Positions 36,844 through 47,404 of a stretch of DNA of 64,000 bases are shown here, piece by piece. Made by a program: the position numbers and the translations under genes. Source of the DNA: Burkholderia sp. Leaf177 (lineage in GTDB: Bacteria; Pseudomonadota; Gammaproteobacteria; Burkholderiales; Burkholderiaceae); contig NZ_LMPF01000004.1 in NCBI RefSeq assembly GCF_001424345.1, positions 193,183 to 257,182 on the forward strand. Direction: 5' to 3'. Position 1 is the stretch's first letter, and the number at the start of each line of letters is the position of its first letter. Below the pieces are notes generated by a model. It saw only the letters and a program-made list of their open reading frames with translations. It was not told where the DNA came from and did not search any database.

Positions 36844-39800
36844 CGATGCGCGTTGTCATAGATTTGCAGAGTGCCCAGGGAGCGAACCGTCTGGAGGCCA
36901 CCGGCCAAAACGCCCTTGCATTTACACAGGCGTTCGCCAAGCTTGCGGGCGCTCGTGAAGTTCTGGTGGTATTGAGCGACGGCATCTACGAAACAGTTGA
37001 ACCGATACGCATGGCGCTGGCGGACAGCGTACCTCACGATCGAATCATAGTATTCCCTGTTCCCGCCGCACACAGCCAGTCTGGCCGCGCAGTTGCTTCC
37101 GAATGGACTTTGCGGGCGGCTGAAAAAATACGTGAAGCGTTCATTGCGGATTTGCGGCCGGACGTTGTGTTGATATTGGGCCTGTTCGAAGGCCTGACAG
37201 ATGACTTGTCGGTCAGCATCGGCAGCTTCGAGCGCTCGGCGCCGACTGCGGTCTTGCTCCATGAGCTTTTGTCGGCAGACGAAGCAAGCACCGTTTTGCT
37301 GGATGACGCGACTCGCAAGTGGTACCGCCGGCACATCATGTTCGCACGTGTCGCGGACCGGATCATGACCGTCTCATCGTCGATGCGAACAGAAGCCATC
37401 GAGCGGCTGCAGCTGGATCCGCAAAAGGTGATCGCGTTGTCGCATTGTCCGGTCGCCTATCCCGGGTCCGATTGCGGCGCTGAGGATCGCGACTCGTTGT
37501 TGGCGCGGCTTGGATTGTCCTCGCGCTTTGTCCTCGTCGACGCGGTGCACGCCGACGCCGCCACGCTGCGCGGCGTGCGAAAGCGGTTCGCCGCGTTACC
37601 TCCTGCGTTGCGCGAGGGACTGACGATTGCGATCGCCGGGGATACAACGGAAGTGATGGGCGAGCATGTTGTTTATCTGCCTGGCTTGTCCAATGGCGAG
37701 CGCCAGATCCTTTCGGGGTGGGCGGCAGCCTGCGTGTTCAAGCACGGTTCGGAATTGTCGCGAGATGCGAACTTCATGGCCACGCTGAAAGCCGGTGCGC
37801 CTGTGGTTCTCATTTCTGAAACGGGCGCGGCTGTGTCTGGCAAGTCTGTTGCTGAGCCCATGTGTACGGACATGGCAGGATTTTCCAGCGCGCTGGAATC
37901 CTTGCTGGCCGATGGGGCTGAACGGGCCACGTTGAGCATGCTTGCTCTACGCCGCGCGCAATCGCTGATGTGGACCGATGCCGCGGAACGAGCGTGGGCA
38001 GTTTGCAGCGAATTGCATGAAGCGCACGACGCTGAACGTGTTGCGCCTGCTCACGCGCCCGTCAGACGGCCGAGGATGGCATATTTCAGCCCGTTGCCGC
38101 CGGCTCAGTCCGGCATTGCCGACTACAGCGCGGTGCTGTTGCCTGAACTCGCGTTTTACTACGAAATCGACGTGATTGTCGATACGCTCGAGTGTTCCGC
38201 CGACGCGGTGAGCACGTGCTTTGCCATTCGTGACCTTGAATGGTTCGAAGCGCATGCCGGCGAGTACGATCGGGTGATCTATCACATCGGCAACTCGCCT
38301 TTTCACCACTACATGCTTTCGGCATTCGACCGGTATCCGGGAACTGTCGTGTTGCACGACTTTTATCTGGGACATCTGCGGATGCATCCAGCCGGCGCCG
38401 ATCCCGCATACATGCGGGCATTGTACGAATCGCACGGTTTCGGTGCGGCCGCTGACGCATTGCGCAACCCGGACGCCTTCTGGCTTTATCCCACCAATCT
38501 GCCGTTGCTCACGCGGGCTCACGGCGTGCTTGTCCACTCCGAACATGCGATCGATCAGGCGCGGATGTGGTACGGCGATCACATTAGCAAGTACATCCGT
38601 CGCGTACGTTTTCTCCGGGCCGGCGTAAGACCAGACCGCGTTTCGGCCCGGGCGCGCCTGGGTATTTCCGAGAATGACTTCGTTGTTTGTTCGTTTGGGC
38701 AAGTCGGCCCGACCAAGCTCAGTCATGTGTTGCTGTCCGCATGGGCACAGTCCCGCCTGACGAGTGGTCAACACTGCAAGCTCGTGTTTGTCGGCGGCAG
38801 CGCCGGCTTGTATCGCGACACGATGATTCGCGGTATCGAACGCTGCGGTTCTACTTACGACGTCATGATGACAGGGTTCGCGCCGGCTGAACTCTATAGG
38901 GACTATCTCGACGCTGCTGATCTCGCGGTGCAGCTGCGCACGGACTCGCGCGGGGAAACATCGGCGGCGGCGTTTGACTGTCTTGCTCACGAAGTGCCAC
39001 TTATTGTGAACGCGCACGGAAGTATGAGCGAATTGCCGGACGACACCGTGCTGCGCCTGGTGGACAATTTCGATGAAGCCGAACTGACCGCCGCGCTCGA
39101 GCAACTTTGGGGCGACCGTTCGCTGTGTCAGCAACTGACTCGGTCGGGGTCCGCTTACCTTGCGTTGAACCACGCGCCTCATGCTGCAGCCGCCGATTTC
39201 GCTCGTGCGATCGAATTTTTCGAGGAGGAAAGCGGGTCGGCGCGGCGCGCGCGTCTTATCGATTCGATCACGAAGATCCGGGTCGAAACGGCAGTTGAGG
39301 ATTCCGACGCTTTGTCTGTCGCTCGCGCGCTGGACGAAGCCCTTCCCGACATCACGGTGCGCACGTTGTTCGTGGATGTATCGGCGGTTGCGCGGGTTGA
39401 TTTGAGAACTGGCGTGGAACGGGTCACTCGCGGAATCTTGCTTGAACTGCTGAAGAGTCCGCCGGCTGGCTGGAGAGTCGAACCGGTTTATTTAAGCGAC
39501 GGCGCTGACAAAGGCTTCCACTACGCGCGACGATACGTGCAGCGACTGCTGGGCCTGGAAGTGCTCGAACTCGAGGACGAACCTGTCAGGCCGCTGCCAG
39601 GCGACATCCTCTTTGGCCTTGATCTTTATTGGCCGGCTTATATGGCCGAAGAGGCATATCAACAATGGCGCGCGCTGGGTGTCTCCATCCAGTTTGTCGT
39701 GTATGACATCCTGCCTGTCCTTCAGCCGCATCATTTCCCCGATGGATTTTCGGAGAACTTCGAGAAATGGCTGCGTCTGATTACCAGCGTGTCGGACGGC

Positions 39801-40532
39801 CTGCTATGTATTTCGCAGGCGGTCGCAAATGAGGTCGCCGCATGGGTGAACGGACATCCGGCGCCGCGAGCGTTGCCGCTGCAGATCAAGGCATTTCCGC
39901 TCGGTGCCGACTTGCAGACGAGCGCGCCCACCAGAGGCGTGCCCGACGATGCTGCGCAACTCCTGCAAACTATCGCCTCGCGGCCTTCGGTGCTGATGGT
40001 CGGTACGGTCGAACCGCGTAAGAAACATCTTGACGCGTTGGCTGCAATGGACCGTCTCTGGTCCCGCGGGACCGACGTAAATCTTGTAATTGTCGGGAAG
40101 CAAGGCTGGTTGACGACGGACGACGCGGCACGGCTTGCCGATCACCCCGAACGGGACAAGCGGTTTTTCTGGCTCTCCGGTGTATCAGATGAATTTCTCG
40201 ATGCCATTTATAAAGCGTCGACTGTTCTGCTCGCGGCATCAAGCGGCGAGGGATTCGGCCTGCCGCTGATCGAAGCCGCGGTTCACGGCGTTCCGGTCAT
40301 CGCACGCGATCTGCCGGTGTTCAGGGAAGTGGCGGGTGACAGCGCGACTTATTTCGCCGGGGACGACTCAGCGCTTGCCGATGCACTCGGAAAATGGCTT
40401 TTCGATACAAATAATGGAAATCGGGCGCGACTATCGCGAGATATAAAATTGGTTACCTGGGAACAAAGTGCAACTGCACTGAAGCGTTTCATGTTTGAGA
40501 TACGTTCGCGAAATGGCGACGTAACGCGCTAA
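36840..40532 (+). CDS. Trimodular GT4 glycosyltransferase with decayed first module
   Basis: About 1230 residues, three GT-B units. Module A (about 1-400) aligns with module 1 of the 848-residue enzyme (M-R-V-V-I-D-L-Q, V-V-L-S-D, I-I-V-F) but lacks R-G-I-G-R-Y, E-P-R-K-N and E-G-F-G, so it looks catalytically dead. Module B (about 411-830) has S-G-I-A-D-Y-S, F-G-Q-V-G-P-T-K and S-R-G-E-T-S-A-A-A-F-D-C-L. Module C (about 839-1230) closely parallels module 2 of the 848-residue enzyme: T-G-V-E-R-V-T-R, V-G-T-V-E-P-R-K-K, S-G-E-G-F-G-L-P-L-I-E-A-A. Three-module polymerases are known for polymannose O-antigens of E. coli O8 type. ATG at 36840 overlaps the previous stop; M-R-V at 36846 is an alternative start. 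Confidence 0.85.
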   Translation: MTMRVVIDLQSAQGANRLEATGQNALAFTQAFAKLAGAREVLVVLSDGIYETVEPIRMALADSVPHDRIIVFPVPAAHSQSGRAVASEWTLRAAEKIREAFIADLRPDVVLILGLFEGLTDDLSVSIGSFERSAPTAVLLHELLSADEASTVLLDDATRKWYRRHIMFARVADRIMTVSSSMRTEAIERLQLDPQKVIALSHCPVAYPGSDCGAEDRDSLLARLGLSSRFVLVDAVHADAATLRGVRKRFAALPPALREGLTIAIAGDTTEVMGEHVVYLPGLSNGERQILSGWAAACVFKHGSELSRDANFMATLKAGAPVVLISETGAAVSGKSVAEPMCTDMAGFSSALESLLADGAERATLSMLALRRAQSLMWTDAAERAWAVCSELHEAHDAERVAPAHAPVRRPRMAYFSPLPPAQSGIADYSAVLLPELAFYYEIDVIVDTLECSADAVSTCFAIRDLEWFEAHAGEYDRVIYHIGNSPFHHYMLSAFDRYPGTVVLHDFYLGHLRMHPAGADPAYMRALYESHGFGAAADALRNPDAFWLYPTNLPLLTRAHGVLVHSEHAIDQARMWYGDHISKYIRRVRFLRAGVRPDRVSARARLGISENDFVVCSFGQVGPTKLSHVLLSAWAQSRLTSGQHCKLVFVGGSAGLYRDTMIRGIERCGSTYDVMMTGFAPAELYRDYLDAADLAVQLRTDSRGETSAAAFDCLAHEVPLIVNAHGSMSELPDDTVLRLVDNFDEAELTAALEQLWGDRSLCQQLTRSGSAYLALNHAPHAAAADFARAIEFFEEESGSARRARLIDSITKIRVETAVEDSDALSVARALDEALPDITVRTLFVDVSAVARVDLRTGVERVTRGILLELLKSPPAGWRVEPVYLSDGADKGFHYARRYVQRLLGLEVLELEDEPVRPLPGDILFGLDLYWPAYMAEEAYQQWRALGVSIQFVVYDILPVLQPHHFPDGFSENFEKWLRLITSVSDGLLCISQAVANEVAAWVNGHPAPRALPLQIKAFPLGADLQTSAPTRGVPDDAAQLLQTIASRPSVLMVGTVEPRKKHLDALAAMDRLWSRGTDVNLVIVGKQGWLTTDDAARLADHPERDKRFFWLSGVSDEFLDAIYKASTVLLAASSGEGFGLPLIEAAVHGVPVIARDLPVFREVAGDSATYFAGDDSALADALGKWLFDTNNGNRARLSRDIKLVTWEQSATALKRFMFEIRSRNGDVTR

Positions 40533-40660
40533 GCGAATCCCGGCTTCGATATGACATCTCGGCCTGCGGGTGACGACCGGTAGCCTAAAGGCTAAAATAA
40601 CAAGATTGCATTCTGTTGATTTTCGTTGGTAATTGTGACAGTTTTTGGTGAGGCGTATGA

Positions 40661-41758
40661 ATGCTACAACTTAATGATCTCTCGGCCCGGATTGCCCGGC
40701 ATCAGGTTGGTCTGAAGGCGGCTGTGGATCGTGTCATTTCCAGCGGATGGCTGGTAATGGGTCCAGAGGTCAAACGGTTCGAGCAGGCGTTTGCCGGGTA
40801 TCTCGGCGCGAGCCATTGCCTCGGTGTAGCAAACGGAACCGAAGCCATTGAACTGGCCCTTCGCGCCATCGGCGTAAAGGCTCGAGATCGCGTCGCGACG
40901 GTCGCGAACGCAGGCGCCTATACCACAACCGCTTTGCTCGCGAACGGTTCGGTGCCGCTTTTCATCGACGTAGATCTGGAGACTCAGGTCGCAACGCTGG
41001 ACCAGGTGCGTCGCGCCATGGATCAGGGCGTGAGCGCGGTTGTCGTCACGCATTTGTATGGGCGGGCCGTGCCGGAGATTATGGAGATCGCGCGGCTTTG
41101 CGCGGAACGCGGCGTACCGCTTCTCGAAGATTGCGCACAAGCGCACGGAGCGCGTATTGCCGGACGTCAGGTCGGCACCTTTGGAACAGTCGCAAGTTTC
41201 AGCTTCTATCCAACGAAAAATCTCGGCGCCTTGGGTGACGGCGGTGCCGTCGTGACAAACGATCCGGTTGTTGCCGAGAAGGTCGCGAAATTGCGGCAGT
41301 ACGGCTGGTCAAGCAAATATTGCATCGACACCGCGGGTGGCAAGAACAGCCGGCTCGACGAAATGCAGGCTGCGATCTTGTCCGAGTTTCTCCCTGCGCT
41401 CGACGAGACCAACGGTCTTCGGCGTTCTATCGCAGCGCGATACAGCAAGGAAATCAACGTGGATAACCTCGTGGTGCCGCCAGTCGGGGGCGCAGAATAC
41501 GTCGCCCATTTGTACGTTGTGCGAACTCCGAATCGCGATTCATTACGCGAGCATTTGCGTCAGCAGGGTGTTGCGTCAGATATTCACTATCCAATTCCGG
41601 ACTATCGCCAGCCCATGTTTGGCCAGCAGTTCGCGGATCTCAGCCTGACCAGCACGGACCGCCTGGCAAGCGAGATTTTGACCTTGCCGCTGTATCCGGA
41701 AATGAGCGCCGAGTCGGTCGACAAGGTTGTGTCGGCGGTGAACGGTTGGGCTCCATGA
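40661..41758 (+). CDS. DegT/DnrJ-family PLP sugar 3-aminotransferase (FdtB-like)
   Basis: 365 residues. Transfers an amino group to a keto-sugar nucleotide. L-E-D-C-A-Q-A-H-G-A with the PLP aspartate, S-F-Y-P-T-K-N-L-G-A-L-G-D-G-G with the lysine that holds PLP (about residue 186), and S-R-L-D-E-M-Q-A-A-I-L are intact. The neighbouring fused isomerase/acetyltransferase points to dTDP-3-keto-6-deoxyhexose as substrate, giving dTDP-Fuc3N or dTDP-Qui3N. Its stop codon overlaps the GT2 start by 4 bases. It heads a run of seven tightly spaced genes. The 128 bp before it include a TAGCC/GGCTA mini-hairpin, too weak to call. Confidence 0.9.
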   Translation: MLQLNDLSARIARHQVGLKAAVDRVISSGWLVMGPEVKRFEQAFAGYLGASHCLGVANGTEAIELALRAIGVKARDRVATVANAGAYTTTALLANGSVPLFIDVDLETQVATLDQVRRAMDQGVSAVVVTHLYGRAVPEIMEIARLCAERGVPLLEDCAQAHGARIAGRQVGTFGTVASFSFYPTKNLGALGDGGAVVTNDPVVAEKVAKLRQYGWSSKYCIDTAGGKNSRLDEMQAAILSEFLPALDETNGLRRSIAARYSKEINVDNLVVPPVGGAEYVAHLYVVRTPNRDSLREHLRQQGVASDIHYPIPDYRQPMFGQQFADLSLTSTDRLASEILTLPLYPEMSAESVDKVVSAVNGWAP

Positions 41759-42699
41759 AGTATTCGGTTGTCGTCCCGGTTTATAAGAACGAAGCGTCCA
41801 TCGGCCGGCTCGTCGAGGCGATCAGCAACATGAATCGCGAGCTCAACGGCGAAATGGAAGCAGTTTTTGTCGTCGATGGAAGCCCTGACCGGTCTTTCGA
41901 ATACCTGCGTAACGCAATTGACTCCGTTGATTTCCCGGTCCAGCTGATCGCACATTCGCGAAACTTCGGGTCGTTTCCGGCTATCCGAACGGGACTTGCT
42001 GCCGCCCGCGGCCAATACTTTGGTGTGATGGCCGCCGATCTTCAAGAGCCTCCCGAGCTACTCGTCGCGTTTTTCACCGCTTTGTCCGCCGATGAGTGCG
42101 ACGTCGTGATCGGTACCCGGGTAGCACGGGACGATCCGTTCATGTCCAGACTTGCGTCGGGAATTTTCTGGGGTTTGTATCGCCGTCTGGTTGTACGCGA
42201 CATGCCTGAAGGCGGCGTGGACGTGTTTGGTTGCAATCGCGCTTTTCGCGATCAGCTCCTGATGCTGGAGGAATCGCGTTCGTCGCTTATCGCCCTCATT
42301 TTCTGGCTCGGATTCCGCCGAAAGCTCTGCGGGTACGAGCGGCAGGTGCGCCAGGAGGGCAAGTCGGCGTGGACGCTGCGCAAGAAGATCGACTACATGA
42401 TGGACAGCATCTTCGCGTTTACCGACTATCCCATTCGCATGCTCATCAGGCTTGGGGCCATAGGCTCTTTTGTATCGATACTGCTGGGCATTGTCGTTCT
42501 GGTCGCGCGTCTGTCCGGCGCCATTACCGTACCTGGATATGCCGCGACGGTCTTGGTGGTCCTGGTCCTGGGCGGGCTCAATCTGCTAGGGATCGGACTT
42601 GTCGGCACGTATGCATGGCGCGCGTACGAAAACAGCAAGCAGCGGCCTCTTGCCGTAGTTTCAATGAAGGTCGAGAACAAGGTGGGAATGCATGTCTAA
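41755..42699 (+). CDS. GtrB-like polyprenyl-phosphate glycosyltransferase (GT2)
   Basis: 314 residues. A cytoplasmic GT-A domain (V-V-V-P-V-Y-K-N-E, then D-L-Q-E-P-P-E with the metal-binding acidic motif near residue 92, and E-G-G-V-D-V-F) is followed by two membrane helices (about 230-290). This is the layout of GtrB/ArnC/DPM-type enzymes that attach a sugar to undecaprenyl phosphate at the inner membrane. Coupled on both sides by stop-start overlaps: 4 bases with the aminotransferase and 8 bases with the next gene. With GtrA and a large membrane protein nearby, it likely loads Fuc3NAc on the lipid carrier. Confidence 0.88.
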   Translation: MKYSVVVPVYKNEASIGRLVEAISNMNRELNGEMEAVFVVDGSPDRSFEYLRNAIDSVDFPVQLIAHSRNFGSFPAIRTGLAAARGQYFGVMAADLQEPPELLVAFFTALSADECDVVIGTRVARDDPFMSRLASGIFWGLYRRLVVRDMPEGGVDVFGCNRAFRDQLLMLEESRSSLIALIFWLGFRRKLCGYERQVRQEGKSAWTLRKKIDYMMDSIFAFTDYPIRMLIRLGAIGSFVSILLGIVVLVARLSGAITVPGYAATVLVVLVLGGLNLLGIGLVGTYAWRAYENSKQRPLAVVSMKVENKVGMHV

Positions 42700-43627
42700 T
42701 CCGGCTTTCATCCACGAATCCGCCGACGTCCAGTCTTCCAGCATCGGCGAGGGAACGCGCGTGTGGCAATACGTTGTCGTTTTGCCGAAGGCGAAGATTG
42801 GGCGGGACGTCAATTTATGCTCGCATTGTCTCGTTGAGAATGACGTGGTGATCGGCGATCGCGTCACGGTCAAGTCGGGCGTTTATCTCTGGGACGGAAT
42901 CCACATTGAGGATGACGCGTTTATCGGCCCGAACGTCACGTTCACCAACGATAAATTTCCCCGATCCAAAGCTTATCCCGAGGCCTTTCCGCAGACCAGG
43001 ATTGAAAAAGGCGCATCGATTGGCGGTGGGGCAGTGTTGTTGCCTGGCATCACGATTGGCGCGGGCGCCATGGTCGGCGCAGGCGCTGTAGTGACAAAAT
43101 CGGTACCGCCTTTTGCAATCGTCGTTGGCTCGCCAGCCCGGGTAACGGGATATGTGGAGGGCGCAGCAGGTGCGGAATGCCCGGCAGAAACGGCAACCGA
43201 ATCTCCTGTTCCAGTTGGCGTGGGCGGCGTGTGCTTGTACCGGTTGAAACGGTTCGGCGATTCGCGTGGCGCGCTCACGGTCGGTGAGTTCAATCGCGAT
43301 ATCCCGTTCGAAGTGAAGCGTTACTTCGCCATCTTCGACGTACCGGCAGAAAAAGTCCGGGGCGAGCACGCCCACCGCGCTTGTCATCAGTTTCTGGTGT
43401 GTATCAAGGGCTGCTGTGCCGTTGTTGTGGACGACGGCAAATCACGCCGCGAAATACTGCTCGATGCACCGGAAAAAGGCCTTCACTTGCCGCCGCTGAC
43501 GTGGGGCACGCAATACAAGTATTCTCCCGATGCCGTTTTGCTGGTGTTCACGTCCGATTATTACGACAAGGACGACTACATAACTGACTACGCCACATTC
43601 CTGGGAATGACGGCCACGGTCTCGTGA
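42692..43627 (+). CDS. Fused sugar N-acetyltransferase / dTDP-keto-sugar 3,4-isomerase (WxcM/FdtD type)
   Basis: 311 residues with two enzymes in one chain. Residues about 1-150 are a left-handed beta-helix acyltransferase with hexapeptide repeats ([24 protein letters not shown]) and the N-D-K-F-P-R active-site loop. Residues about 170-305 are a cupin ketoisomerase with R-G-E-H-A-H-R-A and the late D-Y-Y-D-K-D-D-Y-I. WxcM of Xanthomonas and FdtD of Shewanella have this fusion. It should turn dTDP-4-keto-6-deoxyglucose into the 3-keto isomer and later acetylate the amino sugar. Whether Fuc3NAc or Qui3NAc results cannot be settled by eye. Confidence 0.9.
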   Translation: MSNPAFIHESADVQSSSIGEGTRVWQYVVVLPKAKIGRDVNLCSHCLVENDVVIGDRVTVKSGVYLWDGIHIEDDAFIGPNVTFTNDKFPRSKAYPEAFPQTRIEKGASIGGGAVLLPGITIGAGAMVGAGAVVTKSVPPFAIVVGSPARVTGYVEGAAGAECPAETATESPVPVGVGGVCLYRLKRFGDSRGALTVGEFNRDIPFEVKRYFAIFDVPAEKVRGEHAHRACHQFLVCIKGCCAVVVDDGKSRREILLDAPEKGLHLPPLTWGTQYKYSPDAVLLVFTSDYYDKDDYITDYATFLGMTATVS

Positions 43628-44055
43628 AGCAAAACGTGTTTCCGTTGAGCATCGTCGCTCAGAGACGGTTGCGCTTCCTGGTTGGAGGCGCGACCAATAC
43701 GGCGTTCACCTACGGCATGTATCTGCTGCTGAAGCTTGTACTGCAGTATCAGATTGCCTATCTGATTGCCTATTGCTGCGGTGTCATATTCGCTTACTGG
43801 TTCAACGCCGTTTACGTATTCAAAGTTCCACTCTCATGGAAAGGGGCGTTGTCTTATCCGGTCGTCTACGTTGTTCAATATGGCGCTTCGGCCGTTTTGC
43901 TTGAACTGCTTGTAAAGCTCGCGAAGATCAACAGCACGTTCGCGCCGCTTATTGTCACGGTGTGCATGGTGCCGCTCACTTATGTATTGAGCAAAGTCTT
44001 GCTCGAGTGGAGTGGCCGCCACAAGACCGAAAAACCATTCAATGCAGACAAGTAG
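43624..44055 (+). CDS. GtrA-family membrane protein (putative lipid-linked sugar flippase)
   Basis: 143 residues, GTG start overlapping the previous stop by 4 bases. Four hydrophobic helices; [17 protein letters not shown] at the start and F-N-A-V-Y-V-F at the end of helix 2 are the GtrA/DPMS pattern (usually N-R-x-[WY]-V-F). GtrA proteins are thought to flip undecaprenyl-phosphate sugar to the periplasm. Overlaps the next gene by 14 bases. Confidence 0.87.
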   Translation: MKQNVFPLSIVAQRRLRFLVGGATNTAFTYGMYLLLKLVLQYQIAYLIAYCCGVIFAYWFNAVYVFKVPLSWKGALSYPVVYVVQYGASAVLLELLVKLAKINSTFAPLIVTVCMVPLTYVLSKVLLEWSGRHKTEKPFNADK

Positions 44056-46339
44056 GGACTCTCGCCTGGACGTGGCTCCGCTGAGGTTTAATTCAACCTT
44101 TGCGCGAGTAATTCGCCATGAATGGAAAGTATGGCTACCGCTTGCCATATTAAGTTTCTTTCTGGCGAGCGTTCTCATGTCAGGTTGGCCTGCCGGACTT
44201 CTGCCGCAGTTGCAGTTTCCCTATGTTTACCAGCACGATGGTCTGAGCCATTCGTGGCTTATTGAGCGTGTCATAGAAGGCTGGATCTTTGACAACGACC
44301 GAAGTGGATTCCCTTTCGGCTCCAGTTTCCTGGACTATCCAGGTTCTGATAGTGGAAGCGATGTTGTCCTCAAGATTTTAGGCAGCCTGACAGGCCACTA
44401 TTACAGCGCGCTGAATCTGTATTTCCTGTTTGGTTTTCCGCTCACGTTTTTTTGTGCGTACTTTGCGTTGCGTGCTTTTGGCTTGACCGCGGGGCCGGCA
44501 GCGTCCGCCGCTTTACTGTTTGATTTCTTGCCATTCCATTTCCTAAGAATCGAGCATCTGTATTACACCTGGTACTTCGTCGTTCCCTTATATTTTTATA
44601 TCGCTCTTCGGATATTCAACGTGCGACGGGTAGCCAGACTCGGCAGACAAACAGCAGGGCGATTGTTCCTAGCGTTTGTTGCCATGATGGCAATAGGTTC
44701 GTTTGGCATCTACTACGCGGCATTCGGTATCTTGTTGATCGCTGTTTCGGCGCTTGCTGCAACGTTGAAGACGAACCGGTTCTCCCATTGGTGGGCAAGC
44801 ACGTTTGTGATCGCCGGCGTGGTGTTCGGCGTTCTGCTGAACGTGTTGCCGAACGTGGCCTATACAAAGGCGAATGGCATAAATGAGGAAGTCGCGATTC
44901 GCAACTCCGGCGATTCGGAACTGTATGGGCTCAAACTCATGCAACTGATCTTGCCGCGGCAAGACCATAGAATTCCGCAATTCGCTAAGATCAGAGATCG
45001 TTACGATCAATCAAGCCCGCTCACCAATGAAAATTCCTGGGCGACGCTGGGCGTCGTGGGGTCCATCGGCCTCGTTATCTCGGCCGTCGCATTGCTTGCA
45101 AGCTTGTCTGGGCGCAGAGTCAATCGGCATCTTGCGCTTCTCACTGTATTTATCAGCATCCTGTTTCTTCTTGGAACAATCGGCGGGTTGGGAGCCTTGT
45201 TCTCATTTGTGGTTTCATCGTCAATACGAGCCTGGAACCGGATCAGCGTTTTTATTGGTTTCGCCGCGCTGGCAGTTTTTTTTCTGTCAATCCAACTGGG
45301 ATTTTCCAGGGCGCGTCCAGCACTGCAGAGACCCGCTCCCAAGAATGCGGTGTTGACGATCCTCGTCCTGGCCGGGCTGTTCGATCAAACGATTGCCCCT
45401 GCCCGCGAGGCGATCGAGCGGACACAAAACGCGTTCAATATGGACCGCGACTTTGTCCAGCGCATGGAGGCAATGCTGCCGCCCCGCAGTGCGATCTATC
45501 AGTTGCCGTACATGCCTTTTCCGGAGTCGCCAACGCTCGTTCGGCTGGAAAGCTACGACCTGACGACGGGTTTTCTCCAGTCGCGCGCGTTGCGGTGGAG
45601 TTATGGCGGCATGCGAGGGCGGCCGGGCGATTTGTTCTACCGGGCGTTATCGAAGGAATCGCTCAAGACGCAAATCAATGTGGCGCGGCGCCTTGGATTC
45701 GCGGGCGTCACCGTGGATCGGCGCGGTTTTGCTGATAATGGCATTGAGGCGATCGAGGGGCTTACGGCGCTGTGCGGGGCGCCGGCGATCACGCGTGCAG
45801 ACGGCGAGATCGTGTTTTTTGCCATCAGGAATCCCCAAGTTGTCGATTTCCACGGGGCGAATGCCTATGAAATCATGCGGCGAGCAGGCTATATCGCCGA
45901 CGACCTGGGACCGAGATATCCGGCCACCCTTTCCGAGGGAATCGACTTTGCCCGCAATGGCTGGCCAGCTTTCCTTCGAGACGAGTCTGGCCTGGCATTT
46001 CGCGAGCCGTGGGGCCGATGGTCGGATGCCAATGTTGATTCCAGTGTCAAACTTGGTTTTTTTGAGGATTTGCCTCAAAGGTTTACGCTCGCCCTGACGA
46101 TCGTTCCTTTTGGCCCGAACGCGGGGAAGGACCTTGCCGTTTCCATCGGCGAAGAACGCTATTACCTGAAGATGACTCCGGCCGCTTCCGAGGTGAAAAT
46201 CGCGGTAGATTTAAAGGGACGCAGGGCCGATTCGATAGAACTCAGCCCGCCTTTGCCAACATCGCCGAGGGAACTCGGTCTCAGCAGCGATTTGCGCAAG
46301 CTCGGGGTGGGCTTGATTCGTTTGAGAATAGAGGAGTAG
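44042..46339 (+). CDS. Large polytopic membrane protein, putative GT-C transferase with C-terminal beta module
   Basis: About 765 residues; around ten to twelve helices up to about residue 460, then a soluble part of about 300 residues. An early loop has Y-Q-H-D-G-L-S-H after the first helix, the position of the acidic/His motif in GT-C enzymes. The end of the protein is a beta-rich segment beginning F-R-E-P-W-G-R-W-S (about residue 650) and finishing L-G-V-G-L-I-R-L-R-I. Two other membrane proteins in the window share this module. The 5' end overlaps GtrA by 14 bases and rfbB starts 3 bases after the stop. It is the likely periplasmic transferase for the Fuc3NAc-type sugar. Base composition is more AT-rich than housekeeping genes. 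Confidence 0.7.
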   Translation: MQTSRDSRLDVAPLRFNSTFARVIRHEWKVWLPLAILSFFLASVLMSGWPAGLLPQLQFPYVYQHDGLSHSWLIERVIEGWIFDNDRSGFPFGSSFLDYPGSDSGSDVVLKILGSLTGHYYSALNLYFLFGFPLTFFCAYFALRAFGLTAGPAASAALLFDFLPFHFLRIEHLYYTWYFVVPLYFYIALRIFNVRRVARLGRQTAGRLFLAFVAMMAIGSFGIYYAAFGILLIAVSALAATLKTNRFSHWWASTFVIAGVVFGVLLNVLPNVAYTKANGINEEVAIRNSGDSELYGLKLMQLILPRQDHRIPQFAKIRDRYDQSSPLTNENSWATLGVVGSIGLVISAVALLASLSGRRVNRHLALLTVFISILFLLGTIGGLGALFSFVVSSSIRAWNRISVFIGFAALAVFFLSIQLGFSRARPALQRPAPKNAVLTILVLAGLFDQTIAPAREAIERTQNAFNMDRDFVQRMEAMLPPRSAIYQLPYMPFPESPTLVRLESYDLTTGFLQSRALRWSYGGMRGRPGDLFYRALSKESLKTQINVARRLGFAGVTVDRRGFADNGIEAIEGLTALCGAPAITRADGEIVFFAIRNPQVVDFHGANAYEIMRRAGYIADDLGPRYPATLSEGIDFARNGWPAFLRDESGLAFREPWGRWSDANVDSSVKLGFFEDLPQRFTLALTIVPFGPNAGKDLAVSIGEERYYLKMTPAASEVKIAVDLKGRRADSIELSPPLPTSPRELGLSSDLRKLGVGLIRLRIEE

Positions 46340-46342
46340 AAA

Positions 46343-47404
46343 ATGCTTTTAGTAACCGGTGGTGCAGGGTTTATCGGTGCGAACTTTGTGCTTGACTGGC
46401 TCGCGGCCAACGACGAACCCGTGGTCACGCTCGATGCACTGACGTACGCCGGCAACCTTGAAAGCCTGGCTTCGCTGCAAGGTGACCCGAGGCATATCTT
46501 TGCGCACGGAGATATCACGGACCGGACGCTGGTTGACAGCCTGTTACGGCAATATCGTCCGCGGGCAGTCATTCATTTTGCTGCCGAAAGCCATGTTGAC
46601 CGTTCAATCCTCGGTCCGGCGGCTTTTATAAAGACGAACGTAGAAGGGACGTTCAATCTGCTCGATGCCACCCGCGCGTATTGGGATGCGCTTGCTGGTG
46701 ACGAGAAAGCGGCATTCAGGTTTCTGCACGTATCGACAGACGAAGTTTATGGCTCGCTTGGACCTGACGACGCGCCATTCACCGAACGCAACGCGTTTGA
46801 ACCGAACAGCCCCTATTCTGCGAGCAAGGCGTCGAGCGACCATCTGGTTCGCGCCTGGCACCACACGTACGGGTTGCCCGTTCTGACGACCAATTGCTCG
46901 AATAACTACGGCCCTTTGCAGTTCCCCGAGAAGCTTATTCCGTTGATGATCGTGAGCGCGCTGGCAGGTAATCCGTTACCCGTATACGGGGATGGCCGTA
47001 ACGTCCGTGACTGGCTGCACGTTGGCGACCATTGCTGCGCTATCCGCACTGTCCTGGCCGGAGGACGCGTAGGCGAGACGTACAACGTGGGCGGATGGAA
47101 CGAGATGGCAAATGTCGACGTCGTCAAAACCGTTTGCAGTCTGCTCGATGAACTAAGGCCGGACGCGGCGGGCAGCTACGAGCGTTTGATCACCTACGTC
47201 AAAGACCGGCCGGGCCACGACCGGCGATACGCCGTCGATGCGCGCAAAATTGAGTCCGAACTCGGCTGGCGACCAGCGGAAACATTCGCAACGGGCATCC
47301 GCAAGACGATCATGTGGTATCTCAATAACGAGGCGTGGGTGTCCAACGTGCAGAGCGGTGCTTATCGCGACTGGATCAACAAGAACTACAGGGGAAAAGA
47401 ATGA
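46343..47404 (+). CDS. rfbB: dTDP-glucose 4,6-dehydratase
   Basis: 353 residues. Makes dTDP-4-keto-6-deoxyglucose, the branch point for both rhamnose and the 3-amino sugar. [11 protein letters not shown] (NAD), S-T-D-E-V-Y-G with the active-site [11 protein letters not shown] (Y-x3-K) and N-N-Y-G-P are present. Ends in a 4-base overlap with rfbA. Confidence 0.97.
   Translation: MLLVTGGAGFIGANFVLDWLAANDEPVVTLDALTYAGNLESLASLQGDPRHIFAHGDITDRTLVDSLLRQYRPRAVIHFAAESHVDRSILGPAAFIKTNVEGTFNLLDATRAYWDALAGDEKAAFRFLHVSTDEVYGSLGPDDAPFTERNAFEPNSPYSASKASSDHLVRAWHHTYGLPVLTTNCSNNYGPLQFPEKLIPLMIVSALAGNPLPVYGDGRNVRDWLHVGDHCCAIRTVLAGGRVGETYNVGGWNEMANVDVVKTVCSLLDELRPDAAGSYERLITYVKDRPGHDRRYAVDARKIESELGWRPAETFATGIRKTIMWYLNNEAWVSNVQSGAYRDWINKNYRGKE

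Noticed and set aside
37947..39182. 411-codon open frame antisense to the trimodular glycosyltransferase
   Set aside because: No domain and no initiation signals; codon positions follow the real gene on the other strand.
40593..40610. TAGCC/GGCTA mini-hairpin before the aminotransferase gene
   Set aside because: Five-base stem without a T-run; too weak to call a terminator or a regulatory site.
44042..46339. Wzy-type O-antigen polymerase
   Set aside because: The locus uses Wzm/Wzt, there is no Wzx, and the long C-terminal soluble module and coupling to GtrA/GtrB-like genes fit a periplasmic transferase better.
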